DNA of 64,000 nt, from NCBI RefSeq assembly GCF_001280085.1, contig NZ_LGED01000068.1, positions 1 through 64,000 on the forward strand. The letters run 5' to 3'. Both the position numbers and the translations under genes were made by a program. This document shows positions 25,207 through 33,581 of this stretch, piece after piece (the stretch's first letter is position 1; each line of letters opens with the position of its first letter). The notes below the pieces were generated by a model. The model did not search any database. It was not told where the DNA came from and saw nothing but the letters and a program-made list of their open reading frames with translations. This stretch comes from Saccharothrix sp. NRRL B-16348. GTDB lineage: Bacteria; Actinomycetota; Actinomycetes; Mycobacteriales; Pseudonocardiaceae.

Positions 25207-26430
25207 GTGGTGAACGTCCGGACGCACGACCGCGAGGCCGTGCCGAGCTGTCCCTTCCGCCACGACGAGGCACTGGAACCGGACCCGTTCCTGACCCGGA
25301 TGCGGACCGAGGCCCCGGTCGCCAAGGTCCGCCTGCCGTACGGCGAGGGCGACGCGTGGCTGGTGACGCGCCACAACGACGTCCGCGCGGTCACCTCGGA
25401 CCGGAGGTTCAGCCGGGCCGCGCTGATCGGCCGGGACTTCCCGCGCATCACCCCGGCGCCCATCGCCCAGCGCGAGGCGATCAACCTGATGGACCCGCCG
25501 GCGCTCCACCGGGTCCGCAGGCTGGTCGCCAAGGCGTTCACCACACCCCAGGTCGAGGCGCTGCGACCGTGGGCGCGGCGGACCGTGGACGACCTGCTGG
25601 ACGCCATGGTCGAGCACGGCCCGCCGGCGGACGTGGTCGAGCACCTGGCGGACCGGCTGCCCCTGATGACGATCTGCGAGCTGCTGGCGATCCCCGAACC
25701 CGACCGGCCGGCGCTGCGGCGGTGGGCGACGACCATGATGTCGATGAGCCCCGCCGACCGCGACGCCGCCGCCGACGCCAAGGCCCGGATGCGCGCCTAC
25801 TTCGACCGGCTCACCGCCGCACGCCGCCGCGACCCGGGTGACGACCTGGTCAGCGCCCTCGCCACCGCCCGCGCGGGCGACGACGTGCTGACCGACGCGG
25901 AGCTGTCCGTGCTGACTATGCTCCTGGTCGTCACCGGCCACGACACCACCACGTACGAGATCGGCGACATCACGTACACGCTGCTCACGCACCCGGAGCA
26001 CCTGGAGCGGCTGCGGTCGAGACCGGAGTCGCTGCCCCGGGCCATCGAGGAACTGCTGCGGTACATCCCGTTCCGCCAGGGCGTCGGCATCCCGCGCGTC
26101 GCGCTGGAGGACGTCGAGGTGGGCGGCGTGACGATCAAGGCGGGCGACGCGGTCCACGTGTCGTACCTGACCGCCAACCGCGACGGGCTCGCCTACGAGC
26201 GGCCCGACGAGCTCGACTTCGACCGCGAGCACACCGTGCCGCACCTGACGTTCGGCCACGGCAGCCACCACTGCCTGGGCTCCCACCTGGCCCGCATGGT
26301 CCTCCAAATGGCCGTGGGCGGGCTGCTGGCCCGGTTCCCGACCCTGCGGCTGGCCGTGCCGGCGCGGGACGTGCGGTGGAACACCGTCTCGATCTGGCGG
26401 TACCCGCTCGCGCTGCCCGTCACCTGGTAG
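25207..26430 (+). CDS. Cytochrome P450 (paired with RppA)
   Basis: A 407-residue P450. The I-helix oxygen-binding segment is LLVVTGHDTTT, the ExxR pair is Glu282/Arg285 in EELLRY, and the haem loop is FGHGSHHCLGSHLAR with the Cys ligand at about 356. In actinomycetes a P450 next to rppA usually couples flaviolin units (CYP158-type or P450-rpp) to make dark pigments; here it starts 230 bases upstream and ends 6 bases before rppA. Start GTG 25207 behind AGAGAGGA gives a normal length. Longer in-frame starts exist. Confidence 0.88.
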   Translation: MVNVRTHDREAVPSCPFRHDEALEPDPFLTRMRTEAPVAKVRLPYGEGDAWLVTRHNDVRAVTSDRRFSRAALIGRDFPRITPAPIAQREAINLMDPPALHRVRRLVAKAFTTPQVEALRPWARRTVDDLLDAMVEHGPPADVVEHLADRLPLMTICELLAIPEPDRPALRRWATTMMSMSPADRDAAADAKARMRAYFDRLTAARRRDPGDDLVSALATARAGDDVLTDAELSVLTMLLVVTGHDTTTYEIGDITYTLLTHPEHLERLRSRPESLPRAIEELLRYIPFRQGVGIPRVALEDVEVGGVTIKAGDAVHVSYLTANRDGLAYERPDELDFDREHTVPHLTFGHGSHHCLGSHLARMVLQMAVGGLLARFPTLRLAVPARDVRWNTVSIWRYPLALPVTW

Positions 26431-26436
26431 GGACCG

Positions 26437-27504
26437 GTGGCCACGCTGTGCCGGCCCGCCATCGCGGTGCCCGAGCACCTCATCACGCGGGAGCAGACCC
26501 TGGCGCTGGCCAGGGTCCTGCACCGCGACCACCCGCAACTCGACCTCGCGTTGCGGCTCATCGGCAACACCGGCGTCCAGACCAGGCACATCCTCCAGCC
26601 GATCGAGGACACCCTGAAGCACCCCGGCTTCGCCGTGCGCAACGCGCTCTACGAGAAGGAGGCCAAGTCCCGGGTGCCGGACGTGGTGCGGCGGGCGCTG
26701 GACCACGCCGACCTGGCCGCCACCGACATCGACCTGATCGTGTACGTCTCGTGCACCGGTTTCATGATGCCGTCGATGACGGCCTGGCTGATCAACACGA
26801 TGGGGTTCCGGTCGTCCACCCGGCAACTCCCGATCGCGCAGCTGGGCTGTGCCGCGGGCGGTGCGGCGATCAACCGGGCGCACGACTTCTGCACCGCCTA
26901 CCCCCGGTCGAACGTGCTGATCGTGGCGTGCGAGTTCTGCTCGCTGCTGTACCAGCCGACGGACCTCAACGTCGGCAACCTGCTGTCCAACGGCCTGTTC
27001 GGCGACGCGCTGGGCGCCGCCGTGATGCGGGGCGAGGGTGGCTCGGGCGTGCGGATCGAGCGGAACAGCTCGCGCCTGGTGCCCGACACCGAGGACTGGA
27101 TCGCCTACGAGGTACGCGACACCGGGTTCCACTTCCTGCTGGACAAGCGCGTGCCCGGCACGATGTCCGTGCTGGCGCCCGCCATGCGGGACATGGCCGA
27201 ACCTCACGGCTGGGACATCGGCGGCCTCGACTTCTACATCGTGCACGCGGGCGGGCCGCGGATCCTGGACGACCTGGGCAAGCACCTGCGGCTGCCGCCG
27301 GAGACGTTCCGGTACAGCAGGATGACGCTCACCGACCGCGGCAACGTGGCCAGCGTCGTCATCCTCGACGCCCTGGAACGGCTGTTCGCCGACGGCGGGG
27401 CGGAGGACGGGGCCCGAGGTGTCATCGCCGGGTTCGGCCCCGGCATCACCGCGGAGGTCGCCCTCGGCACGTGGACCGCGTCCCGCTTCGCCGCGGTGAC
27501 GTGA
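26437..27504 (+). CDS. rppA: Type III polyketide synthase, 1,3,6,8-tetrahydroxynaphthalene synthase
   Basis: A 355-residue chalcone synthase-fold enzyme. Cys138 in AQLGCAAGG is the acyl-binding residue, with His in IVHAGGPR and Asn in DRGNVAS completing the triad. Cys106 in VSCTGF matches the extra Cys known from bacterial THN synthase, and the numbering agrees with Streptomyces RppA when GTG 26437 is used. It should condense five malonyl-CoA units to THN, which oxidises to flaviolin. Only 6 bases separate it from the P450. Confidence 0.92.
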   Translation: MATLCRPAIAVPEHLITREQTLALARVLHRDHPQLDLALRLIGNTGVQTRHILQPIEDTLKHPGFAVRNALYEKEAKSRVPDVVRRALDHADLAATDIDLIVYVSCTGFMMPSMTAWLINTMGFRSSTRQLPIAQLGCAAGGAAINRAHDFCTAYPRSNVLIVACEFCSLLYQPTDLNVGNLLSNGLFGDALGAAVMRGEGGSGVRIERNSSRLVPDTEDWIAYEVRDTGFHFLLDKRVPGTMSVLAPAMRDMAEPHGWDIGGLDFYIVHAGGPRILDDLGKHLRLPPETFRYSRMTLTDRGNVASVVILDALERLFADGGAEDGARGVIAGFGPGITAEVALGTWTASRFAAVT

Positions 27505-27527
27505 TCGGCGTGTGGCACGCTGCCGGC

Positions 27528-28328
27528 ATGCGTTGCGGGATCGTGCTGCCGTTCTTCGACGCGCCGGACGTGGCGTCGAGCGCGGCGTTGGCGGAGGAGT
27601 GCGGCTGGGACGGCGTGTTCCTGGCCGAGGCGGTGTGGGGTGTCGACGCGTGGGTGGCGTTGACGGCGGCGGCGATGCGCACGTCGTCGCTGCGGCTGGG
27701 CACGATGCTGACGCCGTTGCCCCGGTTCAAGCCGTGGGACGTGGCGTCCAGGGCGGCGACGCTGGACCGGTTGTCGGGTGGGCGCGTGCAGCTGTCGGTG
27801 GGGCTGGGCGCGCTGCACCCCGGCTGGACGGCGTTCGAGCGCGAGACCAGCCGGGCCGAGCGGGCGTTGCTGCTGGACGAGGGCTTGGCGGTGTACGACG
27901 GGCTGATGCGCGGTCAGCCGTTCTCGTTCCGCGGGCAGCGCTACGACGTGCGGGAAACGGACTTCTTCCCACCTCCGCCACCCGTGCAGCGGCCTCGGGT
28001 GCCGGTGTGGGTGGTGGGCGCGTTCGGCCGTCCCGCGTCGATGCGGCGCGCGGTGGCGTGGGACGGGCTGCTGCCGAACGTGATCGACGGCGGCGAGGCG
28101 CGCGGTCCGGCGGACCCGGCCGAGTTGGCGGCCGTGGTGGCGGAGGCGCGGGAGCTGCGCACGTCCCTCGGGCTGCCGTGGGACGGGTTCGACGTGATCG
28201 CCGAGGGCATGGCGTCCGACGTGGGGGCGTGGGCCGACGCGGGCGCGACCTGGTGGATCGAGTCGGACTGGGAGACCACCGTCGACGCCGTGCGGGACCG
28301 GATCGCCGCCGGGCCGCCGTCGGTCTAG
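27528..28328 (+). CDS. LLM-class (F420/FMN-dependent) oxidoreductase
   Basis: A 266-residue luciferase-like fold protein: MRCGIVLPFFDAPDVASSAALAEECGWDGVFLAE, then RTSSLRLGTMLTPLPRFKPWDVASRAATLDRLSGGRVQLSVGLG. These are the classical TIM-barrel strands of F420-dependent oxidoreductases in actinobacteria. The substrate is unknown. ATG 27528 is chosen; a GTG at 27501 overlapping the rppA stop is also possible and would make coupling with rppA. Its stop overlaps the convergent kinase gene by 4 bases. Confidence 0.85.
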   Translation: MRCGIVLPFFDAPDVASSAALAEECGWDGVFLAEAVWGVDAWVALTAAAMRTSSLRLGTMLTPLPRFKPWDVASRAATLDRLSGGRVQLSVGLGALHPGWTAFERETSRAERALLLDEGLAVYDGLMRGQPFSFRGQRYDVRETDFFPPPPPVQRPRVPVWVVGAFGRPASMRRAVAWDGLLPNVIDGGEARGPADPAELAAVVAEARELRTSLGLPWDGFDVIAEGMASDVGAWADAGATWWIESDWETTVDAVRDRIAAGPPSV

Positions 28329-28858
28329 AGCGCGGCCAGGACCTGGTCCGCCAGGTGCTCCGGGGTGTGCAGGTCGCCTCGGAGGACCAGCGTGTCCGCG
28401 GGCAGGGTGTCCCGTGCGGCGACGCAGCGGTCGACGTTGCGGAGGCGGAAGGCGCGGGCGTCGGCGTCGGCCTGGGGGTTGTGCGGGTCCAGGACCTGGG
28501 CGTTGATGCGGCGGCGCAGCTCGTCGGGCGGCACGTCGAGGAACACGTGCAGCAGGGGGACGTCCGCGGCGGCGAGGAGCTTGAAGATTTCCTCCCGGTA
28601 GGCCGTCTCGACCAGGGTCATCGGCGTGACGACGTGCCGTCCGTAATCACGGTGCAGGCCGATGGCGAGTTCGGCGGTCAGCTTGCGCCACAGCGGGATG
28701 TCCTGGAAGTCGCCGGTCTCCGGCGGCGGCGCGCTGAAGCGGAGCAGGAAACCGACGTGCTCGGGGTCGAACGACAGGGCGTCCGGCAGCCGCCGACCCA
28801 GCTCCTCGGCCAACGTCGTCTTGCCCGCGCCGAACGCACCGTTGATCCACACGATCAT
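28325..28858 (-). CDS. P-loop AAA/kinase-like ATPase
   Basis: A 177-residue P-loop protein. The Walker A is INGAFGAGKTTLAEEL at the very N-terminus, FLDVPPDELRRRI is a lid-type segment and LSFDPEHVGFLL follows the P-loop. It resembles small zeta-toxin/gluconate-kinase-like or uncharacterised AAA kinases that phosphorylate small molecules; no antitoxin gene is adjacent. Start ATG 28858 puts the Walker A in its usual position. It converges with the LLM gene. Confidence 0.75.
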   Translation of the reverse strand: MIVWINGAFGAGKTTLAEELGRRLPDALSFDPEHVGFLLRFSAPPPETGDFQDIPLWRKLTAELAIGLHRDYGRHVVTPMTLVETAYREEIFKLLAAADVPLLHVFLDVPPDELRRRINAQVLDPHNPQADADARAFRLRNVDRCVAARDTLPADTLVLRGDLHTPEHLADQVLAAL

Positions 28859-28925
28859 GTTCACCACATTAGGTGACTTCGGGCCCCTGTCCAGGCGGGG
28901 ACACGTCCGGGACATACTGACCGGT

Positions 28926-29831
28926 ATGACCACACTCGACCACTGGGGCGGGACGAGCCGGCACGTCGACCTGGACGGCGCTCCGGTGCACTACGTCGAC
29001 TTCGGCGGCGAGGGACCGCCGATGGTGCTCGTGCACGGCCTGGGCGGCTCGCACCTCAACTGGTGCCTGCTCGCGCCCCACCTGGTCGACCGGTACCGCG
29101 TGCTGGCCGTCGACCTGGCCGGGTTCGGGCTCACCCACCCCGAGGGACGTGCCACGACGGTGCCCGCCAACGCGCGGCTGCTGGAGCGGTTCCTCGCCGA
29201 GGTGGTCGGCGAGCCCGCCGTGCTCGTCGGCAACTCGATGGGCGGGATGATCGCGATCCTGCACGCCGCCCGCCGTCCCGCGTCCGTGACCGCGCTGGCG
29301 CTGCTGGACCCGGCCGTGCCGCTGGCGCTGGGCGCACGGTTGGACCCGCAGGTGACGGCGGCGTTCGCGATGTACGCCGTGCCGGGGCTGGGGCAGTGGT
29401 TCCTGGCGAAGTCGCGGGCCGGAGTGTCGACGCGCCGGCAGGTGAAGCGGGTGCTGAACCTCGTGTGCGCGAACGCGAAGGCCGTGCCCGAGGAGATGGT
29501 CCTGGCGTCGATGTCGTTGCTGGAGCAGCGCGCCGAGATCCCGGGGCTGGACGAGGCGTTCCTGACGGCGGCGCGGTCGGTCGTGTGGACCGGCGCCACC
29601 CGGCGGCGGTACTACGCGGCGATGAGCAGGGTCCGCGTGCCCGTGTACCTGATGGCGGGCGACCAGGACCGCCTGGTCCCGGTGGCGTCGGCTCGGGAAG
29701 CGGCCCGCCGCAACCCGTCGTGGCGGTTCGACGTCCTGGCAGGCGTCGGCCACGTGCCGCAGCTGGAGGTGCCGGAGCTGGTGGCTTCGAGGATCAGGGA
29801 CTGGCTGGAGACGTCGCGCCTCAGCGGTTGA
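28926..29831 (+). CDS. Alpha/beta hydrolase
   Basis: A 301-residue alpha/beta-hydrolase: VLVHGLGGSHLNW oxyanion loop, nucleophile Ser104 in GNSMGG, acid Asp in MAGDQDRLVP and base His in GVGHVPQLE. The complete triad implies hydrolytic activity, substrate unknown. The ATG at 28926 sits 7 bases after a CATACT -10-like box, so a leaderless transcript is possible. It is divergent from the kinase gene and overlaps the convergent DUF397 gene by 11 bases. Confidence 0.88.
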   Translation: MTTLDHWGGTSRHVDLDGAPVHYVDFGGEGPPMVLVHGLGGSHLNWCLLAPHLVDRYRVLAVDLAGFGLTHPEGRATTVPANARLLERFLAEVVGEPAVLVGNSMGGMIAILHAARRPASVTALALLDPAVPLALGARLDPQVTAAFAMYAVPGLGQWFLAKSRAGVSTRRQVKRVLNLVCANAKAVPEEMVLASMSLLEQRAEIPGLDEAFLTAARSVVWTGATRRRYYAAMSRVRVPVYLMAGDQDRLVPVASAREAARRNPSWRFDVLAGVGHVPQLEVPELVASRIRDWLETSRLSG

Positions 29832-29997
29832 GGAACTTCGTCCAGGCGGAGCGGGGGAACGACAGCACCGGACCGGTGGGGTTCTTCGAGTCGCGGACGT
29901 CGATCGCGTCGGGCACGAACCGGACCTCGACGCACGACGGGTTGTCCGCGCTGCGACTCGACTTGAACCAGTCACTGCGGTCGGTGCGGTCCTTCAC
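29821..29997 (-). CDS. DUF397 domain protein
   Basis: A 58-residue protein beginning VKDRTDRSDWFKSSRS and containing SCVEVRFV, VRDSKNP and FPRSAWTKFL. This is the DUF397 pattern (W.KSS.S....CVEVA...VRDSK.P.GP.L.F....W..F). DUF397 proteins accompany XRE-DUF5753 regulators in actinomycetes and bind or modulate them. Its GTG start overlaps the regulator stop as GTGA. Confidence 0.9.
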   Translation of the reverse strand: MKDRTDRSDWFKSSRSADNPSCVEVRFVPDAIDVRDSKNPTGPVLSFPRSAWTKFLNR

Positions 29998-30857
29998 TCA
30001 AGCTCCCTGCGGATCTGCTCGATCAGACCAAGCGATTCGGTCCGGCCGAGGGCGTAACCCAAGGCCTGGTCGTGGGCCAAATTGTACTCACGCATCCGCA
30101 TCGGTTGATCAATCAGATCCGTGGACGTGATCGTCTCCTGCCACACCAACTCGGGCAACCGGCTGCTGGAGAAGCCGAAGATGTAGAAGTTCGAACCGCC
30201 GAGCGCGTTGTAGTAATCGGCGGAGAACGGGATGATCCGCACGTCGAGGGTGTCCGGCAGTTGCTCGATCTTGTCGGCCAGGTGTCGCAACTGCGCGGCC
30301 ATCACCTCGCGCCCGCCGACCTGCTGCCTCAGCGCGGATTCGGTGATGAGCGCGGTGAGCCGGAGCGGGTCGTCCTTGTCGTCGAGCCGTTCCTGCCGCT
30401 TCATGCGCACCTCGACCCGGCGGTTGGCCTCGGCGAGGCGGATGCTCGGCCCACCTCCGTGCATGACGGCCAACGCGTATTCCTTGGTCTGGAGCAGTCC
30501 GCTGATCAGGCCCGCGTTGTAGGCGCGGATGGCCTCGGCACCGTGCTCGAAGCCGAAGTAGCGCAGCATGTCCGAGCTGAACATGGCGGAATAGGGACTC
30601 CACCAGGCGCGTTGGCCGGCCGCCTCGCGGAGTTCTTGCAGTTCCTCGATCTCCGCCTCGTCGAACTCGAGCACGGTGGCGAGTTCGGCCAGCTTGCGCG
30701 CGTTGATCTTGAGCTTCCCGTTCTCGACGCCCGAGATGTAGGACTGGCTCGTGTCGATGGCCTTCCCGGCCGACACGGCGGTGACGTCCATCAGCTCGCG
30801 GCGCTCGCGCAGCCGTAGACCCAACTCCCAGCCGGCTACAGACGGTGACATTGCCAT
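29994..30857 (-). CDS. XRE-family regulator with DUF5753 domain
   Basis: A 287-residue protein. The N-terminal HTH_31-type helix-turn-helix is LGLRLRERRELMDVTAVSAGKAID followed by SYISGVENGK. From about residue 100 the DUF5753 domain appears (GLISGLLQTKEYALAVMHG, RMKRQERL, PFSADYYNALGGSNFYIF, YNLAHDQALG). This WhiJ-like family controls development or antibiotic genes in Streptomyces and works with DUF397 partners. It is divergent from a 73-residue gene across an A/T-rich 85-base spacer. Confidence 0.92.
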   Translation of the reverse strand: MAMSPSVAGWELGLRLRERRELMDVTAVSAGKAIDTSQSYISGVENGKLKINARKLAELATVLEFDEAEIEELQELREAAGQRAWWSPYSAMFSSDMLRYFGFEHGAEAIRAYNAGLISGLLQTKEYALAVMHGGGPSIRLAEANRRVEVRMKRQERLDDKDDPLRLTALITESALRQQVGGREVMAAQLRHLADKIEQLPDTLDVRIIPFSADYYNALGGSNFYIFGFSSSRLPELVWQETITSTDLIDQPMRMREYNLAHDQALGYALGRTESLGLIEQIRRELE

Positions 30858-30942
30858 GATTCATCACCCGATCGGGTTGTGCCACTTGCTAATATTACCG
30901 AAGCTCGGCACGATCATAACAGACGCGAAGTCAGGAGGCGTG
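30858..30942. promoter_or_regulatory. A/T-rich divergent promoter region of the XRE/DUF397 module
   Basis: The 85-base spacer holds TAATAT (30890-30895), which reads as a -10 in both directions, TTATGA in a -35-like place for the minus-strand gene (16-base spacer), and AGGAGG at 30933-30938 as the ribosome site of the plus-strand gene. An operator for the XRE protein is expected here but no clear dyad was found. Confidence 0.45.
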
Positions 30943-31164
30943 ATGGGTCGGGCCCAGGTGCACCTGTGGGCGCAGGTGCCGAGTGACGTGTGGATCAACT
31001 ACGAGGTGGAGCCGGGAGGGGGTGCGGTGGTGTTCAAGATCGGTCAGGACGTGGAGCTGTACGTCGATCCCAAGGCCCTGACCAGGATCAGCGAGGTGGC
31101 GGCGGAGGCGGTCGAGCTGGCGGGCGCGGTGGCGGCCGATCAGCTCAGCTCGCGGTCGAGGTGA
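30943..31164 (+). CDS. Small protein divergent from the XRE regulator
   Basis: A 73-residue protein with beta-like sequence (GRAQVHLWAQVPSDVWINYEV, VVFKIGQDVELYVDP) and a C-terminal helix. No family is recognised. A strong AGGAGG precedes ATG 30943. Divergence from the XRE-DUF397 pair suggests it is the regulated partner of that module (inference). Its 3' end overlaps the convergent wax-ester synthase gene by 20 bases. Confidence 0.7.
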   Translation: MGRAQVHLWAQVPSDVWINYEVEPGGGAVVFKIGQDVELYVDPKALTRISEVAAEAVELAGAVAADQLSSRSR

Positions 31165-32533
31165 CCAGTTCGTCGAAGCCCGCGCGGATGCCGTCGGCGA
31201 GCACCTGGACGTCCGGCACGCCGTCGAAGTCCGCGTTGATGCCGAAGGTGATCTGGTCGAGGTAGGAGAAGATGCCGACGCTGACGCGCATGGTGCTGGC
31301 GATCGGCACGTACGGGTAGATCTCGGACAGCCGCCTGCCCAGCATGAACAACGGGATGCGGGGGCCGGGCACGTTGGTCGTGACCGTCTGCAACAGCTGC
31401 TGGGGGAAGCGCATGGCGGTGCGCGACCCGAGCGCCAGGAGGGTGGGGGAGGCGAAGTTGGAGAGGTTCGTGAGCACGTCGGCGCCGGCCGCCTGACGGC
31501 TGCTCTTGAGGTCGTCCATCTGTTCCCGGATCGAGGCCAGTCGCGCCAACGGGTCCGGCTCACTGACAGGGAGGTTCACCAACACGGCACTGACCCGGTT
31601 GTTCAGCACGCCGCGCTCGGCGGACGACCGCATCGACACCGGCACCATGCTGCGCACCACCTGACCGTCGGCCAGGTCGTCGCGCTTGGCGAGCAGGTCG
31701 CGGAATCCGTGCGTCACCGCCGCGAGGATGACGTCGTTCACCGTGCCACCGGTGACCCGGCGGACGGCCTTGATCTCGGCGAGGTCCGCCCGTGCCCACA
31801 CCCACCGCCGGTGTGGTCCGATCGGTCCGTTCAAGGTCTTCGGGGTGCCGGCGGCGAGCCGTCGGGCGGTCGTCGGCAGGCTGCCCAGCACGGCACGGCC
31901 GAAGTCCAGCACCTCCGAACCGCTGCGCAACCGCTTGGCCAGCGCCGGGAACTTGGCCAGGTTCGTGACGGGCGTCAGCACCGCGTCCCGCACGCCGTCC
32001 ACGACGAGGTCCAGGGTCGACGGGCTGGCGGCCGGCTGCCACCGCACCGGCTCGGGCAGCGGCGCGTCCTCGCGCCAGTCCAGCAGCACCTGCATGAGGT
32101 CACTGCCCGCGATGCCGTCGATCAGGCAGTGGTGGACCTTGGAGATGATCGCCCACCGACCGTCTTCCAGGCCCTCGACCAACCAGACCTCCCACAACGG
32201 CTTGGCCAGGTCGAGTCGTTGCGCGAAGAGCCGTCCGGCGAGGTTGCGGAGCTGGTCGTCCGCGCCCGGCGACGGCACGGCGGTGTGCCGGACGTGGTAC
32301 AGGATCTGGAAGTGCTCGTCGTCCACCCACACGGGCCGGCCGACGTGCAACGGCAACGCCTTCACCCGCTGCCGGTAGCGGGGCACGGTCCCCAACTTGG
32401 CCGCGAACAACCGCACCACATCGCCATACGACGGCGCCGGCCCCTCGAACACCAGGACCGACCCGACGTGCATGGGCACGTTCTCGTCCTCGATGAAGAA
32501 GAAACCCGCATCCATGGCACTCATCCGGTCCAT
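31145..32533 (-). CDS. Wax ester synthase / diacylglycerol acyltransferase (WS/DGAT)
   Basis: A 462-residue member of the WS/DGAT family. The active-site motif HHxxxDG is present in ISKVHHCLIDGIAG (about residue 135), with upstream RYRQRV and PLWEVWLVEGL and downstream TVNDVILAAVTHGFR and NNRVSAVLVNLPV (family NDVVLA and NRV regions). It would esterify fatty alcohols or diacylglycerol with acyl-CoA to make storage lipids. Start ATG 32533 (MDRMSAMDAGFFFIED) is the conserved N-terminus. It is divergent from a lipase-like gene. Confidence 0.9.
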   Translation of the reverse strand: MDRMSAMDAGFFFIEDENVPMHVGSVLVFEGPAPSYGDVVRLFAAKLGTVPRYRQRVKALPLHVGRPVWVDDEHFQILYHVRHTAVPSPGADDQLRNLAGRLFAQRLDLAKPLWEVWLVEGLEDGRWAIISKVHHCLIDGIAGSDLMQVLLDWREDAPLPEPVRWQPAASPSTLDLVVDGVRDAVLTPVTNLAKFPALAKRLRSGSEVLDFGRAVLGSLPTTARRLAAGTPKTLNGPIGPHRRWVWARADLAEIKAVRRVTGGTVNDVILAAVTHGFRDLLAKRDDLADGQVVRSMVPVSMRSSAERGVLNNRVSAVLVNLPVSEPDPLARLASIREQMDDLKSSRQAAGADVLTNLSNFASPTLLALGSRTAMRFPQQLLQTVTTNVPGPRIPLFMLGRRLSEIYPYVPIASTMRVSVGIFSYLDQITFGINADFDGVPDVQVLADGIRAGFDELVTSTAS

Positions 32534-32723
32534 CGCCAGACCGTAGGCCCGCACCAACCCAACGGTCCAGGACAGCCCTCCGACCACCACCCCTCCCCGC
32601 ACCCACTGCCCTCCGCACCCACACGCCGCAAGAATCGATACTCACCGGTACTGGCGGAATCAACCGTGACGAAACATCATGGTTACCTGGGGTTCGCGCT
32701 CGACGCGGAGCGGGGGAGGGGCC

Positions 32724-33569
32724 ATGTCAGCACTGCCGCACGTCCCACCGGACCACCCTGACCTGCGCGAAGAGCCTGCGGTCGAGTCGGTGGTCAAGTC
32801 TGCGGTCGAGGCTGCGGTCGACTCAGGTCCGGCGCCGGGACTGCTCTGGTACCTCACCGAACCGACCCGCACCGCCGTCGGCATCGGCCAGTTCGCGGCC
32901 ACCCGTTCGTTGCTGCGGGCCGCCCCGAGCGGCGACGGCCACACCGTCCTGGTGCTGCCGGGTCTGGGCGCGACCGACGCCTCGACCGCGACGTTGCGCA
33001 AGTTCCTCACCGGCCTCGGCTACGACGTCCACGGCTGGGGTCTCGGCCTGAACATCGGCCCGTCGGTCGGCGTCGTGCGCGGTATGCGCGACCTGCTGCG
33101 GGAACTGGCCGTGAGCGGCAAGGTGGGCATCGTCGGCTGGTCGCTGGGCGGCATCTTCGCCCGCGAACTGGCCCGCGAACACCCCGGCATGGTCCGCCAG
33201 GTGATCACCCTGGGCAGCCCGTACGCCATGACGGACCTGCGCCAGACGAGGGTCAACCCGGTGTACCGACTGCTGGCGAGGTTCTACGTCGCGGGCGCCG
33301 ACATGCCACCACCGGAACACACCCGCCCGCCCTTCCCGGTGCCGTCCACGTCGGTGTACTCGAAGTCGGACGGCATCGTCGCCTGGCAGACCTGCATCTC
33401 CACCCCGAACACCCGCCAGGAGAACGTCGCCGTCGCCTCCAGCCACCTCGGCTACGGCTACAACGCCACCGTCCTCTGGCTGATCGCCGACCGCCTCTCC
33501 CAACGCCACAACCGCTGGCGTCCCTTCGCCCCACCGCCAGGCATGTCCCGGATGTTCCCCGCCGCCTGA
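32724..33569 (+). CDS. Alpha/beta hydrolase, lipase-like
   Basis: A 281-residue hydrolase. TVLVLPGLGATDAS provides the oxyanion region, the nucleophile is Ser in GWSLGGIFAREL, and a His in VASSHLGYGYN is the likely base; STSVYSKSDGIVAW carries the acid. No signal peptide is clear. ATG 32724 is chosen because GGGAGGGG precedes it; an upstream GTG at 32679 is in frame. It is divergent from the WS/DGAT gene, so the pair may handle synthesis and turnover of neutral lipids (inference). Confidence 0.83.
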   Translation: MSALPHVPPDHPDLREEPAVESVVKSAVEAAVDSGPAPGLLWYLTEPTRTAVGIGQFAATRSLLRAAPSGDGHTVLVLPGLGATDASTATLRKFLTGLGYDVHGWGLGLNIGPSVGVVRGMRDLLRELAVSGKVGIVGWSLGGIFARELAREHPGMVRQVITLGSPYAMTDLRQTRVNPVYRLLARFYVAGADMPPPEHTRPPFPVPSTSVYSKSDGIVAWQTCISTPNTRQENVAVASSHLGYGYNATVLWLIADRLSQRHNRWRPFAPPPGMSRMFPAA

Positions 33570-33581
33570 ACCAGGCACCGG

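Noticed and set aside
28325..28858. Zeta-type toxin of a toxin-antitoxin pair
   Set aside because: Only the P-loop is shared; no small antitoxin gene adjoins and zeta-specific residues are not evident.
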